Assembly (NCBI RefSeq): GCF_003033925.1
Contig: NZ_CP028365.1
Span: 1,054,001-1,118,000 of the forward strand
DNA from: Tannerella serpentiformis
GTDB taxonomy: Bacteria; Bacteroidota; Bacteroidia; Bacteroidales; Tannerellaceae
Direction: 5' to 3'
Length of the DNA: 64,000 nt
The translations under genes were made by a program, and so were the position numbers. The notes beneath the pieces were generated by a model that searched no databases, had not been told where the DNA came from, and was given only the letters and a program-made list of their open reading frames with translations. Shown here piece after piece: positions 8,205 to 16,731 of the stretch (its first letter is position 1; each line of letters begins with the position of its first letter).

Positions 8205-8525
8205 TGGAAACGCTTGCAGAAGTCCTGCAAAGGCCATTTTCTCCATTTTGACGCTTGCAGAAGTCCTGCAAAGGCCATTTTCTCCATTTTGACGCTTGCA
8301 GAAGTTCTGCAAAGGCCATTTTCTCCATTTTGACGTTTGCAGAAGTTCTGCAAAGGCCATTTTCTCCTTTTTGGCGTTTGCAGAAGTCCTGCAAAAGCCA
8401 TTTTCTCCATTTTGACGTTTGCAGAAGTTCTGCAAAGGCCATTTTCTCCTTTTTGGTGTTTGCAGAAGTCCTGCAAAAGTCATTTTCTCCATTTTGACGT
8501 TTGCAGAAGTTCTGCAAAGACCTTC
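8205..8525. repeat. Array B: eight 41-bp tandem repeats with TTGCAGAAGTYCTGCAAA core
   Basis: Eight units of 41 bp contain the dyad TTGCAGAAGTTCTGCAAA followed by GGCCATTTTCTCCATTTTGACG-like spacer. Units differ at a few positions (CTCC followed by ATTTTGA or TTTTTGG). As 41 is not a multiple of three, the array is open in all three minus frames, which explains several long but meaningless reading frames. It fills the gap between the divergent dehydrogenase and T9SS plug genes. The rest of 8043-8629 shows no gene. Confidence 0.95.
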
Positions 8526-8629
8526 TCCAGGGGCAAGACGCCTCATGCCTTCGTCGAACTCACGTATCGAAGAGGCAGAAGCCGTCTGCGACGGAGGTTA
8601 TCTTTGGCGCCGATTCCAAACGATGACAG

Positions 8630-9877
8630 ATGAAAAGATGGATTACGGCTGCGATGATCGTGTGTGCGATGGCGGCAAAAGGACAGATATATGAGACGGC
8701 CGTGCGGTCGAACCGTGTGGGGGCGCTCGAGGTGCGAGTGGCTGGGGAACGGCTGTCGGAGCCCTATGTGGAGCTGGGCGGAGAGCGGCAGATCGAGGTG
8801 ACGTTTGACATGCTGAACCCGGAGCCGGGCGAGCGGCTGGCCTATTCGGTGGTGCATTGCGACGCGGACGGCCGACGGTCAGCGCTGGTGCCGATGGAGT
8901 ATATGGATGGCTTCGACGGGATGGAGGTGGACGACGCATCGCCTTCGTTCAACACCACCGTGCCGTACATGAATTACCGCCTGAGGCTACCTAACGAGCA
9001 GGTGCGGCTGAAGGTGTCGGGGGTGTATGCGGTGGAGATCTACCCCGAGGGGCGGCGCAATGAGGTGCTGCTGACGGCGCGTTTCAACGTGGGCGAAGGG
9101 CTGGTGGGGATCAGCGGCGAGGCAACGGCAAATACGGACGTGGCGCTGAACCGGGGTGTGCAGCAGGTGAACTTCGCAGTGGACACGAAGGCGCTGACGG
9201 TGAACTTTCCGCAGCGGGAGCTGAAGGTGTTTGTAGAGCAAAATCGGCGGCCGGACACACGGGTGGGCGACCTCCAACCGACCTCCATCGGAGGCACGAG
9301 GTTGGGCTACGAACACGACCGGCGACTGATCTTCGAGGCCGGAAACGAATATCGGCGGTTCGAGTGCCTGACCTACCGCCACGCGGGGATGGGCGTGGAG
9401 CGGATCGGCTTCCACAACCCGTATTACCACGTAGATCTGCGGCCAGACGGGCCGCGGCGGGCGTACGTCTACGACGAGGATCAGAACGGGCGCTACTTCA
9501 CGGCGTGCAACGGCTGCGGAGAGCCGGCGCGAGAGGCTGATTATGGCTTGGTACACTTTTCGTACGTCTCGGAGCGCCTCCCAGGCGGGGAGGTCTACGT
9601 CATGGGCGACCTGACGCAGAACGTCTTCGATGAGCGCAGTCGGATGCAGTACAACGAGGCTTCGAGCTGCTACGAGGTGGCGCTGATGCTCAAGCAGGGG
9701 TATTACAATTATGGCTACGTGTTCGTGCCAAACGGCGAGCGGCGCGGTCGGATGCCGGCGGGGGACGAGAGCCTGTTTGAGACGGAAAACGAGTACACCG
9801 TCTCCGTCTTCTACCGCCCAGCAATGGGTCGCTACGATCGGCTTGTGGGGCGACTAACGATCGGGGGACGGAGATAG
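8630..9877 (+). CDS. Type IX secretion system plug protein (DUF5103)
   Basis: The 415-residue protein has a short signal peptide (MKRWITAAMIVCAMAAKGQ) and then a beta-rich architecture typical of DUF5103: VGALEVRVAGERLSEPYVELG near the start, a central FNTTVPYMNYRL segment, GEATANTDVALNRGVQQVNF, and a C-terminal RDxD-like FHNPYYHVDLRPDG followed by DYGLVHFSYVSERLPGGEVYVMGDLT. In Flavobacterium this family seals the periplasmic side of the SprA translocon, and the members I know occur in T9SS-bearing Bacteroidota. The call fits the T9SS cargo at 45.6-47.0 kb. The start is the first ATG in frame, with no strong ribosome site. It stands alone between array B and a hairpin repeat. Confidence 0.85.
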   Translation: MKRWITAAMIVCAMAAKGQIYETAVRSNRVGALEVRVAGERLSEPYVELGGERQIEVTFDMLNPEPGERLAYSVVHCDADGRRSALVPMEYMDGFDGMEVDDASPSFNTTVPYMNYRLRLPNEQVRLKVSGVYAVEIYPEGRRNEVLLTARFNVGEGLVGISGEATANTDVALNRGVQQVNFAVDTKALTVNFPQRELKVFVEQNRRPDTRVGDLQPTSIGGTRLGYEHDRRLIFEAGNEYRRFECLTYRHAGMGVERIGFHNPYYHVDLRPDGPRRAYVYDEDQNGRYFTACNGCGEPAREADYGLVHFSYVSERLPGGEVYVMGDLTQNVFDERSRMQYNEASSCYEVALMLKQGYYNYGYVFVPNGERRGRMPAGDESLFETENEYTVSVFYRPAMGRYDRLVGRLTIGGRR

Positions 9878-9891
9878 GAGTCTCCCTTCCC

Positions 9892-9975
9892 CGACTTTTC
9901 TTTCCTTGATGAAAGAAAGGTCGGCCAAAAGAAAATCAAGGCCCCACCGGGGCCGGGGAAAATCAAGTCGGGCAT
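9892..9975. repeat. Hairpin-bearing intergenic repeat element
   Basis: A 13-bp stem CGACTTTTCTTTC / GAAAGAAAGGTCG with loop CTTGAT (9892-9923) is followed by GGCCAAAAGAAAATCAAGGCCCCACCGGGG. It lies 15 bases after the T9SS plug gene and may act as its terminator. A diverged copy in the opposite orientation lies at about 27778-27860. Confidence 0.6.
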
Positions 9976-10021
9976 GAGCGCCCGGCCATAGTTATTCAAA
10001 CATCATTCAAATCATAGAGAA

Positions 10022-10279
10022 ATGAAACGTATCACATTGTTTTATCTGGAGAATTGCCCGTTCTGCAAGAAGGCGCGGGCGGCGATCGATGAGCTGAAGA
10101 AGCAGGATCGGTATAAGGACATCGAGATCGAAATGATCGAGGAGTCGAAGCAGCCTGAGGTGGCCGACAAGTACGATTACTACTACGTGCCGACGTTCTA
10201 CATCGACGGCCGCAAGGTGCACGAAGGCGGCATCTTCCCCGACGAGGTGAAGGCCGTCTTAGAGCAGGCGTTGGAGTGA
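10022..10279 (+). CDS. Glutaredoxin-like small thiol-disulfide protein
   Basis: This 85-residue protein has the thioredoxin fold pattern of glutaredoxins: a first beta strand KRITLFYLE, the redox motif CPFC at residues 12-15, a helix, and the cis-proline loop YYVPTFYIDGRKVHEGG. It lacks a signal peptide and so is cytoplasmic. The length is at the low end for glutaredoxins. The CPFC motif differs from the classic CPYC only at one middle residue. It is probably monocistronic and is followed by a strong hairpin shared with the convergent helicase gene. Confidence 0.85.
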   Translation: MKRITLFYLENCPFCKKARAAIDELKKQDRYKDIEIEMIEESKQPEVADKYDYYYVPTFYIDGRKVHEGGIFPDEVKAVLEQALE

Positions 10280-10334
10280 GCGAGCACGCATAAGAGGCAT
10301 CACGCTTCACATGCGACCCTAAGGCGCCAAAATG

Positions 10335-10368
10335 AAAGCGGGCGGACACATCGGTGTCCGCCCGCTTT
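10335..10368. terminator. Bidirectional terminator between the glutaredoxin-like and helicase genes
   Basis: A perfect 15-bp stem AAAGCGGGCGGACAC / GTGTCCGCCCGCTTT with a four-base loop lies between two convergent genes. A/T ends on both sides allow use in either direction. Confidence 0.85.
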
Positions 10369-10413
10369 GTATTTCGCCCCTATCCGTGGGGGGAGCAGGG
10401 AGATCATTGGCCA

Positions 10414-12693
10414 TTAATCAGGTAGCACCATGATCCACTGTTTCATGGTGTCGACGTCGAGGACACCGTAGGCAAAGCCTTTGCGGGTGAGCGAGGCGGG
10501 GAGTGTCTCGTCGTACTTGTCGAAGATGGGTATCTCGTTGGGGTAAAGGAGATCCATCGGGTCGAGCGGACGGGCGATCTCTTCGCGCAGGATACGATAG
10601 AAGTCCGCCGAGGGGACTTGCATGGTGAAGCGCATGTAGTACGGCCGGAAGGAGTCGAAGTCTTTCGACAGGCCAAGGTGCGTGGCACAACGCAGGCGGA
10701 GGAAGCGCTCGAGAGCCAGGAAGGCGTAGCTGCCAAGCCAAGGGGTGAGGCTGTACATATCGCCACCGAGCGGGACGAGCGGACGGAGGCCAAGGCCAGC
10801 GCGGGCAGCCAAGCGACGGGTGTCGGCCAAACGAGCGACAGCGTTGGGCAGGAGGTAAGCGTAGCTATCCGTCTGGAGAAGCAGGAGGCGCATGCGCTCG
10901 AGCACCCGGTTGTCGATGTCGCCCGGTTCCTCGCCAAAGTAGGCGTGAACGACGCCGCCGACACGATGGCAATAGACGATGTGGTGCTTATAGTCCACCT
11001 CCTCCACCTCCCAGACGTGTCCGGCGATGGCAATCTTGCTCATCACGGGCGGCGGCTTGACGATGGTACCAAGCTCCTCGGAATCGCAGCGGACGGTGTA
11101 TTCCTCATTCTCACGAAAGACGGCGTAGAACTTATAGTCGTTGACGACACGCTCGCCAGCCAAACCGATAAGGAGTCCACCGCGGTCGGTGCGCTGGATG
11201 TGGTCGATCTCGAGCAGGTGGAGGAGCAGGGTGCGGAAGTCGTCCTGCGAAACATTGCGAAAGGGCGGCAGCGTCAAGACACGCGCAGCCAGCTCGGGCG
11301 GCAACATCTCGCCACCAGACGCCAGCGTGGCCATCGTCTGATGATAGAGCAGACTGTAGGGCAATCGGCGTTTGTGCGGCGCCTCGACCCAGCGATCCTC
11401 CAGATAGAGCTGCACCACAGCAATGCCTTGGAGCAACTCCCAAGGTATCGTCTCCGGGAGCAGAGCGCGCGGCTCCGTGTGATTCTCCCGCATGACGAAC
11501 CACATTTCGGCTGGTGCTCCCCTGCGACCCGTACGCCCCATGCGCTGGAGGAAGGAAGAAACGGTGGCGGGAGCATCGATCTGGAAAGCGCGTTCAAGCC
11601 GACCGATGTCAATGCCTAACTCCAGCGTAGACGTGGTGCAGACCGTCAGCGCCGCCTCCGATTGTCGCATGCGCTCTTCGGCCTGGCGACGGATGGAATA
11701 AGAGAGGTTGCCGTGGTGGATCAGGAAGCGATCGGGCTCGTGACGCGCCTCGCAATAGCGGCGCAGTGTGGCCGTGACCGTCTCACACTCCTCGCGGGAG
11801 TTGGAAAAGATGAGGCACTTGCGACCGCGCGTATGCTCAAAGATGTAGGCCAGTCCGGGGTCGGCCACCACGGGCGCTGTGTCCGTGGGCTGTTCGTCAA
11901 CGGGGAGCAGGTCAGCCGTGCTGTCCGACACTTCTACCGCAGGCTTCGGCGCAGAATCGGCCGTCGACTGATCCGTATCGGTCGCCTGCGGACCGTTATT
12001 GAAGAAGTGCTGCATGGATAGGCGCCACTTGATCGGCGTGCTCTGTATGCGGGGAATGATGGTGCGCCGTTTCGTGCCTGCGGCAAGGAACTCCCCGACT
12101 GAATCGGGATCGCCCACCGTGGCCGACAGTCCGACGCGCCGCGGGTTGACCCCAGCCGCACGCGAGAGTCGCTCGATGAGACAGAGCGCCTGCCCACCAC
12201 GATCGCCACGCAGGAAGGCGTGGATCTCATCGATGACGATGAAGCGCAGATCGCCAAAGAGGGAGGCCACGTGTGCGTGGCGGTTGAAAAGCATGGCCTC
12301 GAGCGATTCGGGCGTAATCTGAAGGATGCCCGATGGGCGGCGCATGAGTCGCTTCTTCTCTCGGTCGGAGACGTCGCCATGCCAATGCCAGACCGGGATG
12401 TTGCATTCGGCACAGACGTCGTTGAGGCGCAAGAATTGGTCGTTGATGAGGGCCTTGAGCGGCGCGATGTAAAGGCAACCGATGGAGGTCGGAGGCTGCT
12501 CTTGCATGAGCGTGATGATGGGGAAGAGGGCTGCCTCCGTCTTACCGGAGGCGGTGGAAGCGCAGAGCAACAGGTGGGCGTCGGTGCCAAAGAGCACGTC
12601 ACCAGCAGCCGACTGTACGGCGCGGAGCGTGTCCCAGCCGCTGCGGTAGATGTAGTCGCGAATGGCTGGGGAATAGCGAGCGTAGACGTCCAT
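10414..12693 (-). CDS. Lhr-like superfamily 2 DEAD/DEAH helicase (BrxHI-like)
   Basis: This 759-residue helicase has an N-terminal Q-like region, Walker A ASTASGKT (residues 45-52), motif Ia APLKALINDQ, Walker B DEIH (155-158), motif III SAT (190-192), TSTLELGIDIGRL (about 354-366) and motif VI QRMGRTGRRG (383-392). A Lhr-like C-terminal region of about 360 residues follows, reading RVLTLPPFRNVSQDDFRTLLLHLLEIDHIQ. Between the two RecA lobes is an unusual acidic, low-complexity linker (about 232-280, rich in D, T, A and P). Proteins of this type (BrxHI) occur with BrxD-like ATPases in BREX-related islands. It starts 3 bases after the ATPase gene stop and is the last gene of the operon. No nuclease domain is visible, so it is expected to be a DNA translocase or helicase. 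Confidence 0.88.
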   Translation of the reverse strand: MDVYARYSPAIRDYIYRSGWDTLRAVQSAAGDVLFGTDAHLLLCASTASGKTEAALFPIITLMQEQPPTSIGCLYIAPLKALINDQFLRLNDVCAECNIPVWHWHGDVSDREKKRLMRRPSGILQITPESLEAMLFNRHAHVASLFGDLRFIVIDEIHAFLRGDRGGQALCLIERLSRAAGVNPRRVGLSATVGDPDSVGEFLAAGTKRRTIIPRIQSTPIKWRLSMQHFFNNGPQATDTDQSTADSAPKPAVEVSDSTADLLPVDEQPTDTAPVVADPGLAYIFEHTRGRKCLIFSNSREECETVTATLRRYCEARHEPDRFLIHHGNLSYSIRRQAEERMRQSEAALTVCTTSTLELGIDIGRLERAFQIDAPATVSSFLQRMGRTGRRGAPAEMWFVMRENHTEPRALLPETIPWELLQGIAVVQLYLEDRWVEAPHKRRLPYSLLYHQTMATLASGGEMLPPELAARVLTLPPFRNVSQDDFRTLLLHLLEIDHIQRTDRGGLLIGLAGERVVNDYKFYAVFRENEEYTVRCDSEELGTIVKPPPVMSKIAIAGHVWEVEEVDYKHHIVYCHRVGGVVHAYFGEEPGDIDNRVLERMRLLLLQTDSYAYLLPNAVARLADTRRLAARAGLGLRPLVPLGGDMYSLTPWLGSYAFLALERFLRLRCATHLGLSKDFDSFRPYYMRFTMQVPSADFYRILREEIARPLDPMDLLYPNEIPIFDKYDETLPASLTRKGFAYGVLDVDTMKQWIMVLPD

Positions 12694-12696
12694 ACG

Positions 12697-14037
12697 TTAC
12701 AGGGTAAACTCGGCAAATTCGGCGTCGATGTCCTTCTCCTCCAGCTCGGGTTTGGCATAGTTGAAAGTCTCGGACTGTAGAAGACTGTCCAGCGTCAAGT
12801 CGGCATGCGTAAAGAGCAAATCGAGCAACTCGATAAAGTCGCGGATCACTTCACGGGGCGTGATGTGCGTATCAGCGCCAATGCGGGCGTACTCGGTGCG
12901 AATGAAGGCCACGAGATCGTCGTCCGTGAGCCGCGGCTCATACTCGTACAATCCGGCGTGAATGAGGGCGATCTTCTCCGTGAGCACAGTCATCTCTTCC
13001 GCCGTCAGCGGCCGCAGCTTGATGACGGGCGCAAGGAGATCCGACACGCCCTGTTCACGCGTGAATTTGCCCTCTTGTAGACGCGACCGGAGCGCCTCGT
13101 AGCTGTATAGCCCGCGGCGAGGATCAGCGATGCTCTGCGGGGTGCCACTCATCAGTGTGCCGATGTATCGCGCTTTGCCTTGCAGGGCATCGTTGTACAT
13201 AGCCAGCAGCTTCTCGTAGTTGTACTGGCGGGCTATGCTGTTGGGGATCTTGTAGAGGTTCACCAGCTCATCCACGAGGATGATCAGGCCGCTGTAACCC
13301 GCGCTGTGGAAGAAGAAGGCGAAGAGCTTGAGGTAGTCGTACCAGTTGTCGTCCGTGATGGCCACGTTCACACCCAGATCGGCGCGCGCCTCGGACTTAT
13401 TGGCGTATTCTCCGCGGAACCAGTTCAACACCTTCCCCTTCAGCTCGTCGTCACCCTCGGCAAAGGCACGATAGTAAAGGCTGAGCAGACGGGCAAAGTC
13501 GAAGCCGTGCACCAAGTCGTGCATCGTGCGCACCACAGCGAAGATCTGTTGCTCTACACGCTCCGCAAACTCCGGGCTATCCGTGCTGCAGCCCGCCGTT
13601 TCAGCCGTCTGCATCTGCACCGTGCTGATCCATCGATCAAGCACATTGGCCAGCGCTCCACCCTCGGGCTGCGTCTTTATGCTGAGGTTCTTGATCAGTT
13701 CGCGATACGTTGCCAAGCCCTGTCCCTGATTGCCATAAAGGCGTCGCTCAGGCGAGAGGTCGGCGTCCATCACCACAAAATTTCGGTCCATCACATAGTT
13801 GCGCATCGTCTGCAGCAGGAAGGACTTCCCGCTGCCATAGTTCCCCGCGATGAAGCGGAACGCTGCGCCGCCCTCGCTGACAATATCTACATCGCGGAGC
13901 AGCGCCTCGATCTCTTGCCTTCGCCCCACCGTGATGTAGGGCAGTCCCACGCGAGGCACCACGCCTCCCTTGAGTGAGTTCACAACCGTCTGCGCTATGC
14001 GCCGCGGAATCTTCGTCGGTTTGTTATCCATATTCAT
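12697..14037 (-). CDS. BREX-type ATP-binding protein (DUF2791 / BrxD-like)
   Basis: This 446-residue AAA-type ATPase begins with IPRRIAQTVVNSLKGGVVPRVGLPYITVGRRQEIEALL, the hallmark entry of the DUF2791/BrxD family. It carries Walker A GNYGSGKS (65-72), a following FVVMDADLSPERRLYG strand, and Walker B LIILVDELVNL with the acidic pair at 256-257. Near residue 300 lies a GTLMSGTPQ sensor-like segment followed by GLYSYEALRSRL. The C-terminal part is helical. It has no membrane segment. It is the middle gene of the operon TerB-type protein, ATPase, helicase, and lies 3 bases from the helicase. BrxD and BrxHI are paired in some BREX types, but no PglX, PglZ or BrxA/B is present here. Confidence 0.88.
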   Translation of the reverse strand: MNMDNKPTKIPRRIAQTVVNSLKGGVVPRVGLPYITVGRRQEIEALLRDVDIVSEGGAAFRFIAGNYGSGKSFLLQTMRNYVMDRNFVVMDADLSPERRLYGNQGQGLATYRELIKNLSIKTQPEGGALANVLDRWISTVQMQTAETAGCSTDSPEFAERVEQQIFAVVRTMHDLVHGFDFARLLSLYYRAFAEGDDELKGKVLNWFRGEYANKSEARADLGVNVAITDDNWYDYLKLFAFFFHSAGYSGLIILVDELVNLYKIPNSIARQYNYEKLLAMYNDALQGKARYIGTLMSGTPQSIADPRRGLYSYEALRSRLQEGKFTREQGVSDLLAPVIKLRPLTAEEMTVLTEKIALIHAGLYEYEPRLTDDDLVAFIRTEYARIGADTHITPREVIRDFIELLDLLFTHADLTLDSLLQSETFNYAKPELEEKDIDAEFAEFTL

Positions 14038-14060
14038 GTAAGTAGTTAGAGTTAGAAGTG

Positions 14061-14180
14061 CTCGTGGTCATAGCAAGCAGCCCTTCGGGGCCGTCTTGCC
14101 TGTCCCCGTAAAATAGGTAGCTCGTGGTCATAGCAAGCAGTCCTTCGGGGCCGTCTTGCCTGTGCCCATAATATAATAGG
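14061..14180. repeat. Two tandem 60-bp repeats with a TTCG hairpin, between TerB-type and ATPase genes
   Basis: The sequence CTCGTGGTCATAGCAAGCAG, then (C/T)CCTTCGGGGCCGTCTTGCCTG and an A/T-rich tail, occurs twice with a 60-bp period. GCCC-TTCG-GGGC in the plus-strand reading forms a tight tetraloop hairpin in copy 1. Copy 2 has one stem change (GTCC), which leaves a G-T wobble. Both lie in the 160-bp gap inside the operon. Confidence 0.8.
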
Positions 14181-14197
14181 TAAGAAGTGCGGGCTTC

Positions 14198-15796
14198 TCA
14201 TATCCTGCGAACCAAGTCGTCCAGATAATCGTCGATCACCTCCGGCCCGTTTCCACGGTCGGCAATGACGACGTCCTGCACCGCCTCCATCATTTTCTCG
14301 TTAATCCCATCCACCATCACGCCCATAGGCACACGGATGTCGCGCAGATAACCCGCCCAGTCGCCCCCCTCAATCAGCAGATGCAGGAAGCGTCGCTCTT
14401 GATCGGTAAAGGCGGACACTGCCGCAGGCTCCGGTTCAGGCGACGGCTGAGGGATCGGTTCAGGCGACGGCGTATGCGTCACCGCCGTCTCCGCGCGATC
14501 ATCGTCCGTCAATAGCGCCTCACGGACCACGTCGGCATCGCTGCGTATCCGGTCAAACCGCGAACGATCCACCTTCACCGCGTCGAGCTTAGCCTGCCGC
14601 TCAGCCTCCTGCTGTTCGGCCCAGTAACGCTCCACCTCCCTTTCGACCACCGCCTCCAGCGTCCGGTCGTTGATGCGCTTCGTGAGCTTGCCCTCCCCCT
14701 TCATCCTTGCTCGCAGCTGCCGATCCATCTCTTGCATCAGCCGCCCGAGCACCTCGCCTCGCCTCTCGCCATCCAGCGCGTTGCAAAACGTCTCCTTCGT
14801 CCATGATCCCTTGATGCAAGTGAAATAGCGGTTCTCCGTGAACGGATAATAGCGCTTGCGATAAGGGTAGCGACGATAGAAGACAGCCGAGTAGAACATC
14901 GGCCTGGGCAGATACTTCCGCAGGCCCACCAGCACACGGCGGATCGACTGCCCATAGCGCTCCTCGAGGATCGGCGCCGCCTTCCGGATAATGCGCCCCC
15001 CGATCGTTGTCACCAGCTCCTCGTGCCGCTTGTAGAGTCGTGAGTCCTTGATGTGATACGCCGAGAGCGGCGCCACGGCCTCAAACAGCTCCACGTCGTC
15101 CGAGTCATCCAGATTCTCCAGCACTTCCACCGCCACGTCCTCCGCTTGCTCCTCAGCGAAATACGTCTCCGCCATGTCGATCATCCCGTAAAACGTGACG
15201 TAATCCTTCAGCCATTCCTTCATATTCCGCAGCAGTTTCGCGTCCAACGGGCCATAATTGTCGCGGATCTGTTCGAGCTTCTTCAGCCCATCGTCCGGCA
15301 GCCATGTACCCACCTGCATCAGCAGCTCGTAGACGTAGACATAGACGTACGATATCGAAATATTCTGGGGGTATTCGCCGCGGCGCCACCCCGCCCGTAG
15401 CGTGAAATAGCTGCGCATCTGCGCCAAGTTCATATCTTGGTAAACAGGGTTGTAAGCGAAAAAGAGCTCGATCCTCGACACGTTGTCTTCGCAATCGGAA
15501 GCGTAGATGGCTTGGCTGTAGAAATCGCGGTTACGCGTCGGTGACCACTGTGTCCGTCGGCAGATTCGCCACAGCTCAAGGATCTTCTCCGGCGCCTTAT
15601 TCACATCCTCCAGACTGGGCATCTCGAGTCCCGGAGTCCACGACACGCTCCCCAGCATTCGCCCCACCTCCTGCTGCACCTCCTCCAAAATCGCGGCCCG
15701 CTTTTTTGATTCCTCTTCGGTCAACGCGTTTTCCGGCACCGTTTCTTGCGGTAGCGGCTGATCCGTGTAATAATTTCCGTCTGAATACTCGTCCAT
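14198..15796 (-). CDS. TerB_N / TerB_C domain protein
   Basis: This 532-residue soluble protein leads the three-gene operon. After an acidic tail, residues about 70-260 match the TerB_N pattern: RDFYSQAIYASDCEDNVSR, AYNPVYQDMNLAQMRSYFTLRAGWRRGEYPQN and the helical YVYVYVYELLMQVG. The C-terminal 75 residues match TerB_C: TDQERRFLHLLIEGGDW, then MGVMVDGINEKMMEAVQDVVI and GPEVIDDYLDDLV. A charged linker with two near-identical SPEPIPQPSPEPEP stretches joins them. TerB domains are associated with Ter stress-response systems and are thought to bind metals or membranes. Linkage to a BrxD-like ATPase and Lhr-like helicase points to a DNA-linked stress or defence function. That is inference. Confidence 0.85.
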   Translation of the reverse strand: MDEYSDGNYYTDQPLPQETVPENALTEEESKKRAAILEEVQQEVGRMLGSVSWTPGLEMPSLEDVNKAPEKILELWRICRRTQWSPTRNRDFYSQAIYASDCEDNVSRIELFFAYNPVYQDMNLAQMRSYFTLRAGWRRGEYPQNISISYVYVYVYELLMQVGTWLPDDGLKKLEQIRDNYGPLDAKLLRNMKEWLKDYVTFYGMIDMAETYFAEEQAEDVAVEVLENLDDSDDVELFEAVAPLSAYHIKDSRLYKRHEELVTTIGGRIIRKAAPILEERYGQSIRRVLVGLRKYLPRPMFYSAVFYRRYPYRKRYYPFTENRYFTCIKGSWTKETFCNALDGERRGEVLGRLMQEMDRQLRARMKGEGKLTKRINDRTLEAVVEREVERYWAEQQEAERQAKLDAVKVDRSRFDRIRSDADVVREALLTDDDRAETAVTHTPSPEPIPQPSPEPEPAAVSAFTDQERRFLHLLIEGGDWAGYLRDIRVPMGVMVDGINEKMMEAVQDVVIADRGNGPEVIDDYLDDLVRRI

Positions 15797-15904
15797 TTCT
15801 TACCCTTTTCGGATGATCGGCGCAAAAATAAGCCGGAAATCTCCTCCGCGAGGTTTCGGTCAGCCTTTCGCCCCCGGCTTTCGACCTCTCCGTCATTTTT
15901 CAAC

Positions 15905-16600
15905 TTCTTCCTGCCTCCACAAGCATAAGGAAGGATGGCTTTACGCTTCTTCGTGACATCAGGAAGATATCATCATCAAGTATCCACACACAAATCCACG
16001 CACGACGATATGAAAACATAATCATCAGCTCACCACGCCACCCACATCCTGTCTATCCTCATTGTCATCATATCAAAGTGCATGCACATGATAAAGAACA
16101 ATACGCAAATTAAATCGTGCCATCATGTCATAGAGAACATCCTCACAAATAGAGATGATCCTGACCGCACAAATTCATATAGATAATTAGAAACAATACT
16201 ACGTGCCATCATCATCCTATGAATAACACGCTATCAATCCATCACCACCACACAAATGAATGTCACATTATGTATAAATAGATCGTGCATGGACTTTTAT
16301 ATGAAAATATGATTTACGGCATTCTGTGCACACATGTAAATACAAACACAATCATATCACATCATCCCGTACGCCATATTACAATAGAAATAGGCAGAAA
16401 ACACATCCTGCTCACACAAATTATAGGCGACATAGAGAGATAGACTCCATCATGCAGTCACGAAACATAGAAAAAAGCGGCGCCGTGTCCTCGATCATCC
16501 ATAAAGGCGACGCGCTGTCCTCCGACACAGCTTTGCAGGTTGATTCTTCGCCCTCCACATCGCGGTTGGCCTCTGTGCACACGGTAGCAAGGCTCAGCCA
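15905..16600. other. AT-rich, C-rich/G-poor stretch without recognisable gene
   Basis: This approximately 700-base stretch differs sharply from the GC-rich neighbours. The plus strand is rich in A, C and T with few G, full of CATCAT, CACAAAT and ATCATC words. Short plus and minus reading frames exist (up to 122 codons) but none shows a protein-like pattern or ribosome site. Nothing is called in it. It lies upstream of the TerB operon and could hold its promoter or be the remnant of a transferred sequence. Confidence 0.6.
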
Positions 16601-16611
16601 GATTTCCGGCA

Positions 16612-16654
16612 TAAAAAAACCTTCCGCCTCTCCCATCAAGGAAAAGCGAAAGGT
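16612..16654 (-). terminator. Terminator of the RRM gene
   Basis: On the minus strand ACCTTTCGC / GCGGAAGGT (one G-T wobble) forms a stem with an 18-base loop, followed by seven T residues. It lies about 80 bases beyond the RRM gene stop. Confidence 0.7.
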
Positions 16655-16731
16655 ACTATCCGATCTTGTGGTAAAGTGTCCAGCGTTCGTTTGAAACGTA
16701 TGCTACGGAGGAACGCCCCCACCGGAGATTT

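Noticed and set aside
8064-8633. Several 80-160 codon frames over array B on both strands
   Set aside because: They exist because the repeat unit lacks stop codons; the translations are the same words in different frames.
16326-16694. 122-codon plus-strand frame in the AT-rich stretch
   Set aside because: Low-complexity translation, no start context, and it overlaps the RRM gene terminator.
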